Part shown: one piece after another, positions 38,169 to 45,619 of the stretch
Layout: every line of letters begins with the position of its first letter
Position numbering within the stretch: position 1 is the first letter of the stretch
Origin: Pelagicoccus sp. SDUM812005
GTDB taxonomy: Bacteria; Verrucomicrobiota; Verrucomicrobiia; Opitutales; Opitutaceae
DNA: 64,000 nucleotides
Direction of reading: 5' to 3'
NCBI RefSeq assembly: GCF_031127875.1
Contig: NZ_JARXIA010000006.1
Coordinates: 124,001-188,000, forward strand
Position numbers and translations under genes: made by a program
Notes under the pieces: model-generated
The model's database searches: none
Seen by the model: the letters and a program-made list of their open reading frames with translations, nothing else
Told to the model about the DNA's origin: nothing

Positions 38169-38731
38169 AGCTGGCAGCGATCATACTTGCCGCTGGGCAA
38201 TCCAAGCGGTTCGGGCGAGAGAACAAGCTGATGCATTCGGTTGGGGGAGAGCCTTTACTAGGTCGCGTGCTTGGGGCTTTCGAAGGGATAGGGCTTTGCG
38301 ATCTCGTGGTGGTGACCGGGCATGAGCGCGAGCGTATCGAACCGCTGATCAGAGACTGTGGCGCTCGTTCTGTATTCAATCCTGAATACGCGGAAGGGAT
38401 GGGGGGCAGTTTGGCGTGCGGGGTTCGTTCGCTGGACGGGAGCGAGTTGGATGGAGTGTTGGTTTGCTTGGGTGATCTTCCCGGGATGAATGGGGGCCTT
38501 GTACGGCAGGTGGTGGCGGGCTTCGAGGCAGCGCTCGGGAGGCGAGTCGTGCAACCCACTTATCTAGGGCGGCGTGGTCATCCGGTGTGTTTTCCCAGCC
38601 GCTGTTTCGAGCAGTTGCGAAGCTTGGCGGGGGATTGGGGCGCCCGCGAGGTCTTAAAAGCGGAGGGGGAGAGGGTTCTGCTTCTCGAAGTGGGTGAGGA
38701 CGGGTGTGTTCGCGATATGGATACGCCTTAG
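38165..38731 (+). CDS. MobA/MocA-like nucleotidyltransferase (molybdenum cofactor)
   Basis: 188 residues from a GTG start coupled to XdhC by GTGA overlap. The nucleotidyltransferase opening AIILAAGQSKRFGRENKLMH, the acidic block VLVCLGDLPGMNGGLV and RGHPVCFPSRCFEQL are as in MocA/CoxC-type enzymes. These attach CMP (or GMP) to molybdenum cofactor for Mo-hydroxylases. Pairing with XdhC supports the MocA-like (cytidylyl) reading over GMP-transferring MobA. Cytoplasmic. Confidence 0.85.
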   Translation: MKLAAIILAAGQSKRFGRENKLMHSVGGEPLLGRVLGAFEGIGLCDLVVVTGHERERIEPLIRDCGARSVFNPEYAEGMGGSLACGVRSLDGSELDGVLVCLGDLPGMNGGLVRQVVAGFEAALGRRVVQPTYLGRRGHPVCFPSRCFEQLRSLAGDWGAREVLKAEGERVLLLEVGEDGCVRDMDTP

Positions 38732-38736
38732 CCACG

Positions 38737-38770
38737 AAAAAGCCCGCAGCAGCGAAGGCTGTGCGGGCTT
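38737..38770 (-). terminator. Terminator of the gnd gene
   Basis: AAGCCCGCA (38740-38748) pairs with TGCGGGCTT (38762-38770). On the minus strand the stem is followed by TTTTTCG. It also lies just after the MobA-like stop and may work in both directions, though the plus-strand T-run is weak. Confidence 0.85.
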
Positions 38771-38804
38771 GGGAAGTTTTGTTCGGACCTGTCCGGAAAG
38801 CGGT

Positions 38805-40307
38805 TTAGGCTTCGATTTGCGGACGGGTGCTGTCTGGCCAGTCGATGTGGTAGAACTTGCCGCGTGGCTGGTCTACGCGCTCGTAGGTGTGGGCTCCGAA
38901 GTAGTCGCGCTGGGCTTGCAGGAGGTTCGCTGGGAGGCGCTCGCTGCGGTAGCTGTCGTAGTAGGACAGGGCGGACATGAAGGTCGGGATCGCTACGCCG
39001 CTGGTAGCGGCAGCGGCGACAACCTTGCGCCAGTTCTTCTCGCAGCGCTCGACTTCGCCCTTGAAGTAGGGGTCGAGGAGGAGGTTGGCGAGGTTTTCGT
39101 CGCGCTGGTAGGCTTCGTAGATCTTCTGGAGGAAGGCGGCGCGGATGATGCAGCCGCCGCGGAAGATCATGGAGATCTCGCCGAAGTTGAGTTTCCAGTC
39201 GTACTCTTCCTGAGCGGCGCGCATGAGCTGGAAGCCTTGGGCGTAGGAGCAGATCTTGGAGCAGTAGAGGGCGTCGTGGATGGCTTGGATGAACTCTTCC
39301 TTGTCGCCTTCGAAAGCGTCGAAGATCGGGTTGATGATCTTGGAAGCGGCTACGCGCTCTTCCTTGACGGCGGAGATGCAGCGGGCGAATACGGCTTCGG
39401 CGATGGAGGGAGCGGCGACGCCCATGTCGAGGGCGTTGACGGAGGTCCACTTGCCGGTGCCCTTCTGGCCGGCGGAGTCGAGCACGATGTCGACGAAAGG
39501 CTTGCCGGTGACGGGGTCGTCCTGCTGGAGGATGTCGGTGGTGATTTCGATGAGGAAGGAGTCGAGCACGCCCTGGTTCCACTCGCCGAAGACCTTGGAC
39601 ATTTCCTTGGGCTCCATGCCGAGCAGCTTGGACATGATGGCGTAGGCTTCGCAGATCATCTGCATGTCGCCGTACTCGATGCCGTTGTGGACCATCTTGA
39701 CGTAGTGGCCGGCTCCGTTTTCGCCGATGTAGGTGGTGCAGGTCACGCCGCCTTCGACGGGCTTGCCTGGCTTGGCGCCTTCGATGGGCTTGCCGGTTTC
39801 GGCGTCGACCTTAGCGGCGATGGCTTCCCAGATAGGCTTGAGCTCGTTCCATGCGGACTCCTTGCCGCCGGGCATGAGGGAGGGGCCGAAGCGGGCGCCT
39901 TCTTCGCCGCCGGAAACGCCGGAGCCGATGAAGCGGAAGCCTGCGTCGTTGAGCTCCTTTTCGCGACGGATGGTATCGGTCCAGAGGGCGTTGCCTCCGT
40001 CGATGATGATGTCGTCCTTTTCGAGGAGGGGAGTGAGGCTGCTGATGACGGCGTCGGTGGCCTTGCCCGCTTGCACGAGGATGATGATCTTGCGCGGGCG
40101 CTTGAGGGACTGGACAAACTCTTCGAGGGTCTTGGCTCCGAAGAGGCCGCCTGGAGTGTCTGGGTTTTTGGCGACGAACTCGTCCGTCTTGGACGTCGTG
40201 CGGTTGTAGACCGAGATCTTGAAGCCGTGGTCGGCGATGTTCAGGGCCAGGTTTTGACCCATGACGGCGAGGCCGATGAGTCCGATGTCTGAAGTTGCTG
40301 TCGACAT
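38805..40307 (-). CDS. gnd: 6-phosphogluconate dehydrogenase, decarboxylating
   Basis: 500 residues, the usual length. The NADP-binding Rossmann start [17 protein letters not shown], the substrate block [40 protein letters not shown] and the C-terminal [21 protein letters not shown] are all diagnostic. It converts 6-phosphogluconate to ribulose 5-phosphate and CO2 with NADPH formation in the oxidative pentose phosphate pathway, in the cytoplasm. It is monocistronic, with a hairpin terminator. In the start-proximal block the usual GLAVMG is intact. Confidence 0.97.
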   Translation of the reverse strand: MSTATSDIGLIGLAVMGQNLALNIADHGFKISVYNRTTSKTDEFVAKNPDTPGGLFGAKTLEEFVQSLKRPRKIIILVQAGKATDAVISSLTPLLEKDDIIIDGGNALWTDTIRREKELNDAGFRFIGSGVSGGEEGARFGPSLMPGGKESAWNELKPIWEAIAAKVDAETGKPIEGAKPGKPVEGGVTCTTYIGENGAGHYVKMVHNGIEYGDMQMICEAYAIMSKLLGMEPKEMSKVFGEWNQGVLDSFLIEITTDILQQDDPVTGKPFVDIVLDSAGQKGTGKWTSVNALDMGVAAPSIAEAVFARCISAVKEERVAASKIINPIFDAFEGDKEEFIQAIHDALYCSKICSYAQGFQLMRAAQEEYDWKLNFGEISMIFRGGCIIRAAFLQKIYEAYQRDENLANLLLDPYFKGEVERCEKNWRKVVAAAATSGVAIPTFMSALSYYDSYRSERLPANLLQAQRDYFGAHTYERVDQPRGKFYHIDWPDSTRPQIEA

Positions 40308-40490
40308 AGTGATACTTATTAGAAAGGTCGGAAAGTAAAGCTCTGCGAAATGAAGCCAGCAAGCGCTAAAAAGCGATTCGTGTAGGGCAATCGCAACAAA
40401 TCGGCGTTCTCATGAGCCGGACTGGCTGGAAACATGAGAATGATTTCGAATCGCGGGCCGCTCTCTGGGCCGCTTGTAAAAATCGCGGAC

Positions 40491-40528
40491 CAAGGCTGTC
40501 CGCTATGCGGTCTATTGCCGCAGTGGCG
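40491..40528 (+). repeat. Degenerate REP-like sequence
   Basis: GGCTGTCCGC-TAT-GCGGTC followed by GCCGCAGTGG aligns by eye with the REP at 63734 (GGCTGTCGC-TT-GCGACA then GCCGCGATGG), but the GTAG head is replaced by CCAA. It lies in the 254-base gap upstream of gnd, which otherwise holds a weak inverted repeat (GCGGGCC...GGGCCGC) and no gene. Confidence 0.4.
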
Positions 40529-40561
40529 GTCGCTTTTCGGCCGCGGTTTGCGAGGCGGGAG

Positions 40562-40828
40562 CTAGGCTCCGGAGGCGGGCAGGAACTGGGCGATCATATT
40601 GACCATGGGGGTCAGGATTTCCGGTTCGTTGCGGTAGTAGACCCAGTTCATGAAGATGATCATAGCGGTGGCGGCGATGATCGGGTACATGACGAGCTTG
40701 GGCAGGGACTTGAGGGTTTGCCAAACCGAGTACGCGAAAATCAGGCCCAGTACACCGATAGCGTAGGGAAACCACGCTTGGTTGTAGAGAGGTTGAAGGG
40801 ACTGAAATAGTTTTTCCACGTAGTGCAT
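40562..40828 (-). CDS. Small membrane protein, 88 residues, end of Moco operon
   Basis: The protein has two transmembrane segments (FPYAIGVLGLIFAYSVW and LVMYPIIAATAMIIFMNWVYY) joined by a short basic loop (KSLPK), then a short amphipathic C-terminus. I do not recognise a family. The gene begins 52 bases after moaE on the same strand, so it may be co-transcribed with the molybdenum-cofactor genes, although functional linkage is unproven. Confidence 0.6.
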   Translation of the reverse strand: MHYVEKLFQSLQPLYNQAWFPYAIGVLGLIFAYSVWQTLKSLPKLVMYPIIAATAMIIFMNWVYYRNEPEILTPMVNMIAQFLPASGA

Positions 40829-40880
40829 GTGTTAGAAACGCATCTGACTGTGAGTGACTATCGTCCCTAGAGGGGGCGGA

Positions 40881-41327
40881 TTAAGTCTCTTGGTGGCAAT
40901 TCACCCAATCAGTTGCCCCGTCTGAGTAGTATTCCTTCTTCCAGATAGGGACACGCCCCTTGATCTCTTCGATAATGTACCGGCAGGCGTCGAAGGCGGC
41001 TCCACGATGGGCCGCGGAAACGCCTACCCAAACGGCGATTCCTCCAATCTCCAGCAATCCGACGCGGTGCTGGGCGATGGCGGCGTCGATGGCGAACTTT
41101 TGGAAGGCTTCGGCGAGGATGCGCTGGCCTTCCTTGTTGGCGAGGGCCGGGTAGGAGGAGTATTCGAGGCGTTCGACGGCTTGGCCTTCGTTGTGGTTGC
41201 GTACCCAGCCTTCGAAGGTGGCGAGGGCGCCGGCGTGGCCGTCGAGGAGCTGCTGCTTGAGCGCTTCGGGCTGCAGGGGCTCTGCGGAAATGGCGAAGGA
41301 GGGTGGCGGCTGGGAGGGAGGTGTCAT
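40881..41327 (-). CDS. moaE: Molybdopterin synthase catalytic subunit MoaE
   Basis: 148 residues. Family blocks include GALATFEGWVRNHNEGQAV, LEYSSYPALANKEGQRIL, HRVGLLEIGGIAVWVGVSA, HRGAAFDACRYIIEEIKGRV and the catalytic-site text PIWKKEYYSDG with the conserved lysines. With MoaD it transfers two sulfurs to precursor Z (cPMP) to form molybdopterin. moaD is the preceding gene (43 bases upstream on the same strand). Confidence 0.95.
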   Translation of the reverse strand: MTPPSQPPPSFAISAEPLQPEALKQQLLDGHAGALATFEGWVRNHNEGQAVERLEYSSYPALANKEGQRILAEAFQKFAIDAAIAQHRVGLLEIGGIAVWVGVSAAHRGAAFDACRYIIEEIKGRVPIWKKEYYSDGATDWVNCHQET

Positions 41328-41370
41328 CTGTTGGGTGGCGCGGGTGGCGCGGGGGAGGGGGATTTGGTTT

Positions 41371-41616
41371 TCAGCCGCCGGCGACGGGGGGAATGAAGAC
41401 GACGGTGTCGCCGTCGGAGAGGGGAGACTGCCAGTCGGCGAAGTCGTCGTTGAGGGCGACCTTCAAGGCGGTGGTGGGCAGGGTGAAGCCGTGCTCCTGG
41501 GCGAGGTCGGCGTAGAGGGACGCGGCGGTGGCGGCGTCGCTTTGGACGGTTTCCTGGTCGAGGCCGCGCTGCTCGCGCAGGAGGGCGAAGTATTGGATGG
41601 TGAGTTTTTTCGGCAC
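41371..41616 (-). CDS. moaD: Molybdopterin synthase sulfur-carrier subunit MoaD
   Basis: The 81-residue ubiquitin-fold protein starts LTIQYFALLREQRGLDQETV and ends in DTVVFIPPVAGG, with the C-terminal Gly-Gly that becomes thiocarboxylated. It donates sulfur within the MoaD-MoaE synthase. The activating enzyme (MoeB) is not in the window. moaC ends 13 bases upstream. Confidence 0.95.
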   Translation of the reverse strand: MPKKLTIQYFALLREQRGLDQETVQSDAATAASLYADLAQEHGFTLPTTALKVALNDDFADWQSPLSDGDTVVFIPPVAGG

Positions 41617-41629
41617 TGCTGGTGGGGAG

Positions 41630-42124
41630 TTAGCTTTCAGTCGCTTGGTAGTCGCCGCTTTTGCCGCCTGTCTTTTCGAGGAGGCGGATGTCTTCGATGA
41701 CGATGGCTTTGGAGAGGGCTTTGCACATGTCGTAGAGGGTGAGGGCGGCGCCGCTGGCTGCGGTGAGGGCTTCCATCTCGACGCCGGTCTTGGCGTCGGT
41801 CACGGCGGTGGCTCGGACTTCGACGCGGAGTTCGTCGATGGGAGTGATGGTGACGGAGCACTTGGTGAGGGGAAGGGGATGGCAGAGGGGGATGAGCTCG
41901 CTGGTCTTCTTGGCGGCTTGGATGCCGGCGAGGATGGCGGTGTGGAAGACGGGGCCTTTCTTGCTCTGCAGTTCCCGGCCGTCGAACTGGGCCATAATTT
42001 CAGGCGTGAGCTTGACGAGGGCTCGGGCGGTGGCGGAGCGGCGGGTGACGGACTTTTCGGTCACGTCCACCATGTGCGGCTGGTTTTGGTCGTCGAGGTG
42101 GGTGAAGGGGTTCGCGGCGCTCAC
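41630..42124 (-). CDS. moaC: Cyclic pyranopterin monophosphate synthase MoaC
   Basis: 164 residues with the full family signature: PHMVDVTEKSVTRRSATARA, AILAGIQAAKKTSELIPLCHPLP split by the conserved KKTSELIPLCHP, TGVEMEALTAASGAALTLYD and KTGGKSGDY at the end. It forms cPMP from the MoaA product. moaA is not in the window. The gene lies between moeA (48 bases) and moaD (13 bases) in one operon. Confidence 0.96.
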   Translation of the reverse strand: MSAANPFTHLDDQNQPHMVDVTEKSVTRRSATARALVKLTPEIMAQFDGRELQSKKGPVFHTAILAGIQAAKKTSELIPLCHPLPLTKCSVTITPIDELRVEVRATAVTDAKTGVEMEALTAASGAALTLYDMCKALSKAIVIEDIRLLEKTGGKSGDYQATES

Positions 42125-42125
42125 T

Positions 42126-42171
42126 GGGTTTTGGATTCTGGGTTCTAGGTTCTGGGTGTCTGGGTTTTGGA
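42126..42171. repeat. GGGTTCT-type micro-repeat between moeA and moaC
   Basis: The 46-base spacer is built almost wholly of GGGTTTTGGA, TTCTGGGTTCTAGG and TTCTGGGTGTCTGGG units on the plus strand (CCCAGAACC on the coding strand). Similar units are in the SNF2 gene (18747-18782) and at the sulfotransferase start (57985-58020). Confidence 0.6.
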
Positions 42172-42172
42172 C

Positions 42173-43387
42173 TTAGCGGGGCCAGGGGTAGAACTGGAAG
42201 GCTTCGCCTTCGGGGAAGACTTTGCGGGATTTGGGGAGCTCGATGAAGCCGTCGGTTTGGGCGACGGAGACGAAGTCGCCGGAGGTGTTGAAGAGTGCGG
42301 GCTTGACCCAGAGCTCGCCGCTGGGGCGGTGTTCGGCGATGGCGGGGAGGAAGAGGGTGAGCTCGGGCTTGAAGGTGAGGTCGTGCTCGAGCTTGGCGTA
42401 GGCGGGCTGGTTGACGGGCAGGCCTATCCACTTCTCGAGGGCGGGGATGGCGTAGCGGCGCAGGCAGGTGAAGCAGGAGACGGGGTTGCCGGGTAGGGCG
42501 AAGACGGGCAGGCGTTTTCCGTCGCGGGAGAATTGCCCGTACCACATCGGTTTGCCGGGGCGTTGGCTGACCCATTGGAAGCGGATGGAGACGCCGAGCT
42601 TGGCGAGGGTTTCGGGGATGTAGTCGTATTTTCCTTTGGATACGCCGCCTGCGAGGATGATGGAGTCGCAGCGGGTCATGAGCTCGCGTAGCTGCGTTTC
42701 GATTTGCTCGGGGTTGTCGGGGATGTGGACGAGCTCGACGCTGGTGAAGCCGGAGGACTTGAGGGCGGCGGCTAGGGTGATGTCGTTCGAGCGACGGATT
42801 TGGTGCGGCTCGGGTATTTGGTCGATGGATACGAGTTCGTCGCCGGTCGGGACGATGGCGATGTGTGGAATCTTGGATACGAGGATCTCCGACTTGCCGA
42901 CGGAGGCGGCGATGGCGATTTCCTTGGCGGTGACGAGTCGCTGGGGCGAGAGGAGCTCCTTGCCTTGGCTGCAGTCGCTGCCTTGGGGATGGACGGCGGT
43001 GTGGTAGTCGAGCTGCAGGCCGTCTGGAAGGAGGGCGGTGTCTTTCTTGATCTCGATGTCTTCGATTTTGACGACGCAGTCGGCGAGGCGGGGCAGGGGG
43101 GCGCCGGTCATGATCTCGAGGGCGCTTTTGACGTCGGGCAGCTCTTGCTGGGGCGCTCCGGCGGCGGCGGTGCCGGCGATCTTGAACTTTCGTTGTCCGG
43201 TGTTGTAGGAGGAGCTGTTGATGGCGATGCCGTCAAGGGTGGCCCGATCGAAGGGGGGGAGGGCCCGGTCGGCGAGGACGGGCTCGCGAAGGCAGCGTCC
43301 GAGCGCAGCCTCGAGGGGCACGTTTTCTGTTTCGGTTTCCCCGATGCTATCGAGGATGAGTTTTTCGGCTTCCTGGACTGTAATCAC
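42173..43387 (-). CDS. moeA: Molybdopterin molybdotransferase MoeA
   Basis: 404 residues with the family layout: N-terminal CLREPVLADRALPPFDRATL, domain II IMTGAPLPRLADCVVKIED, the MPT-binding-like domain III (VPTGDELVSIDQIPEP, SIILAGGVSKGKYDYIPETL, VSQRPGKPMWYGQF, PVFALPGNPVSCFTCLRRYA) and a C-terminal domain. The Asp of GKYDY is kept. MoeA inserts molybdate into adenylated molybdopterin. It is the first gene of moeA-moaC-moaD-moaE. The MPT-adenylylating partner (MogA/MoaB) is not seen. Confidence 0.94.
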   Translation of the reverse strand: MITVQEAEKLILDSIGETETENVPLEAALGRCLREPVLADRALPPFDRATLDGIAINSSSYNTGQRKFKIAGTAAAGAPQQELPDVKSALEIMTGAPLPRLADCVVKIEDIEIKKDTALLPDGLQLDYHTAVHPQGSDCSQGKELLSPQRLVTAKEIAIAASVGKSEILVSKIPHIAIVPTGDELVSIDQIPEPHQIRRSNDITLAAALKSSGFTSVELVHIPDNPEQIETQLRELMTRCDSIILAGGVSKGKYDYIPETLAKLGVSIRFQWVSQRPGKPMWYGQFSRDGKRLPVFALPGNPVSCFTCLRRYAIPALEKWIGLPVNQPAYAKLEHDLTFKPELTLFLPAIAEHRPSGELWVKPALFNTSGDFVSVAQTDGFIELPKSRKVFPEGEAFQFYPWPR

Positions 43388-43438
43388 TAGGGCAGGACAA
43401 TTCCGATTTTTGCGGCTTGGGCAAATAAATCTGGCGCT

Positions 43439-43942
43439 TTGCGGAACGAAGCCATCGACAAGGCCTCGGAGCCGTGGGGCTTGAAGATCACGCGCTACGA
43501 AATCCGCAACATCGAGCCGCCGCAGAGCGTGAAGGACGCTCTGGAGAAGCAGATGCGGGCGGAGTGCGAGCGTCGGGCGGTGGTTGCCAAGTCGGAGGGT
43601 GATCGCGAGGCGAAGGTTAACGTATCGATGGGCGAGAAGCAGGAGGCGATCAACTGGTCGGAAGGCGAGAAGATGAAGCGCATCAACGAGGCGGAAGGTA
43701 AGGCTCGCGAGATCGAGCTGGTGGCGAACGCGACGGCGGAAGGACTGAAGAAGGTGGCGGAGGCGATCAGCTTGCCGGGCGGCAAGGACGCGGTGAGCTT
43801 GCGGGTGGCGGAGCAGTGGGTGAAGGAATTTGGAAACTTGGCCAAGGAGAACAACACCATGATCATCCCTTCGAACTTGGCCGACATATCCGGAACGGTT
43901 GCCGGTTTGACCAAGGTTTTCGAGCAGACGCGGCAGTCCTAG
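43439..43942 (+). pseudogene. 5'-truncated SPFH/Band 7 (stomatin/QmcA-like) gene remnant
   Basis: The frame encodes only the last ~165 residues of a Band 7 protein: EAIDKASEPWGLKITRYEIR, NIEPPQSVKDALEKQMRAEC, the charged helix EGDREAKVNVSMGEKQEAI and the end AEQWVKEFGNLAKENNTMII. Intact relatives are about 300 residues, with an N-terminal membrane anchor and the first half of the SPFH domain, both missing here. The frame stays open back to 43391 but the extra residues do not look like SPFH, and moeA starts divergently at 43387. The 3' part shows no internal stop, so truncation is recent or the fragment is expressed from TTG at 43439. Confidence 0.75.
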
Positions 43943-43957
43943 GCGTTTTTGCCCTTC

Positions 43958-45244
43958 CTAGGGCCGGACGAGCTCGAAGGAGCCAGTGGCGGGGAAGCGC
44001 AGGGGAGCGGAGCCGGTGCCGTGCAGGTAGTCGTCGACCCATGCGAAGACGCTTCCCTTGTTTCCGTCGGTGTATCGCAGGTAGTAGGTGATGACCTGGT
44101 AGCTTTGGGTGACGACGCGGATTCGGCCTCCGTTGGGCAGCCGGTGGTATTCGTAGCCGAAGATAACTGCGTCTGGCAGGTCGGGCACGCTTACGACGCC
44201 GAAGCCGTTGGGGTCGTCTATGTCGTCGAGGTTTTCGTTGAAGCTGAAGGTCCAGGTTTCGCCGCTGAGGGGGTGGTTTGGCAGGGTGGCTTTGAACACG
44301 GCGTTGGGTAGCCGCTCCTCGTGGGTGGCGGGGGCCTTCAGGGCGAGGAGTTCGAGGAAGAGCTTATCCTGTGGGCCGAGGTCTATTGCGTGGTCGCCGG
44401 TTTCGCTGGCGTTGATAAACGTTTCGGACCAGGCGGCGAGGTCTGCGCTTTGGCGCAGGAGGAGCTTTTCGCCGCTTTGGGTGGGGAACTGGAGGGCGGG
44501 GCCGTCTTGGTCGTCGGCGAGCTGGATGCGTTGGTTGGCGGAAGTTACCACGGGGAGCTCGTAGTTTTCGATGGCCCAAGCTTGGGCGGCGGCTCCTTTG
44601 CGCACGATGGAGACGGTGTGGATCACGACGTCCTCGAGGGGCTTTTCGTTGGCGTCGACAGCGACGGAGCTGATGGCTTCCAGGACTTCGGAGCCGGATT
44701 CGACGACTCCGAAAATGGTGAAATGCCCGTCGAGGAACCCGAGTCCGCTTGAATTCGCGGGTGGCTCCACGGTGAGGTAGAATTGGGATCCGCCGGTATT
44801 TTCTCCGATGCCGAAGAATTGGCCCGCTTCCTCGCACTCGAAGCAGTAGTTGTTGGCCATGGCGATGACGTAGGGAATGTTGTGGGTCAGGTTGGGATGC
44901 ATCTCGTCGGGGATGCGGTAGCCCGGTCCGTTGACTTGGTCGTCGTCCGGATCGGGGTCGCCGGACTGGATGAGGCCGCTTTTGACGACGCGGTGGAAGA
45001 TCGTCCCGTCGTAGTAGGGGGCTAGCTCGGTGGCTTCGCCGTTTTCGTCGAACTGTGGGATGCGTCCCTCCGCGAGTCCGACGAAGTTGGCGGTGGTGAG
45101 CGGGACGCCGTCGTAGGCGAGCTTCACGGCGAACTCGCCCATAGAGGTGTCGAAGACCGCGTATATTCCGTCTTCGGCGGGTTCGAACGCGGTCAAGGTT
45201 TGGGCGATGAATGCGAAAAGGGCGTATGCGAGGGGTCTTTTCAT
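43958..45244 (-). CDS. Exported cyclophilin-type peptidyl-prolyl isomerase
   Basis: The start at 45244 (428 residues) gives a signal peptide MKRPLAYALFAFIAQTLTAF. The cyclophilin domain covers about residues 25-215: FDTSMGEFAVKLAYDGVPLT, TANFVGLAEG, GTIFHRVVKSGLIQSGDP (catalytic Arg region FHRV), GGSQFYLTVEPP and LDGHFTIFGVVESG. It carries a C-terminal addition of about 200 residues with beta-rich segments (TWTFSFNENLDD, YEYHRLPNGGRIRVV, YYLRYTDGNKGSVFAWVDDY) that I do not recognise and that resembles verrucomicrobial secreted-protein tails. It likely assists folding in the periplasm. Confidence 0.88.
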   Translation of the reverse strand: MKRPLAYALFAFIAQTLTAFEPAEDGIYAVFDTSMGEFAVKLAYDGVPLTTANFVGLAEGRIPQFDENGEATELAPYYDGTIFHRVVKSGLIQSGDPDPDDDQVNGPGYRIPDEMHPNLTHNIPYVIAMANNYCFECEEAGQFFGIGENTGGSQFYLTVEPPANSSGLGFLDGHFTIFGVVESGSEVLEAISSVAVDANEKPLEDVVIHTVSIVRKGAAAQAWAIENYELPVVTSANQRIQLADDQDGPALQFPTQSGEKLLLRQSADLAAWSETFINASETGDHAIDLGPQDKLFLELLALKAPATHEERLPNAVFKATLPNHPLSGETWTFSFNENLDDIDDPNGFGVVSVPDLPDAVIFGYEYHRLPNGGRIRVVTQSYQVITYYLRYTDGNKGSVFAWVDDYLHGTGSAPLRFPATGSFELVRP

Positions 45245-45619
45245 GGGTAACGGGCGCGACTGCCGCGCGTGGGGCAATACGTAGACGAGGGGGATTTGGA
45301 TTCGAGTCAAATGCAGGCGGCGTTTGGCCTTTGTTGCTCTTGATAAAGAATTGCGCCGCGGCCGGGAGAGGCGTTTTCCGCGCGAAATCGAGGTTTCGGG
45401 TGGGCCTGAAATAACGCTTAGGGAGTCTCGTTTCTCGGAGTTCGGGTAGAGGCTTGGGGGCTTTTTGCGGACCTTACTGAGGCGACGGCTTTAAAGTTCT
45501 AGGTTATTTTGCTAGTTTGTGTGTTTGAGGGCTGGATACGGCCGTTAATAAGGTTTCAAATTCTCAACGATAGGCGCTTATTGCTTATCAAACCCCCTAT
45601 TTAATTCATTCCTGACCCG
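45245..45619. other. Intergenic region, no gene seen
   Basis: This 375-base gap separates the divergent cyclophilin and HDOD genes. It changes from GC-rich (45361-45420) to AT-rich (45481-45619, with TTAAAGTTCTAGGTTATTTT and AATAAGGTTTCAAATTC), the latter likely to contain the HDOD promoter. I see no hairpin with T-run, no RNA gene and no frame with coding character. Confidence 0.5.

Noticed and set aside
38694..40292. A 532-codon plus-strand frame antisense to gnd
   Set aside because: Antisense shadow with low-complexity Gly/Val/Asp composition; gnd is unmistakable on the other strand.
44364..44837. Minus-strand 157-codon frame within the cyclophilin gene
   Set aside because: Arg-rich alternate-frame shadow of the cyclophilin coding sequence.
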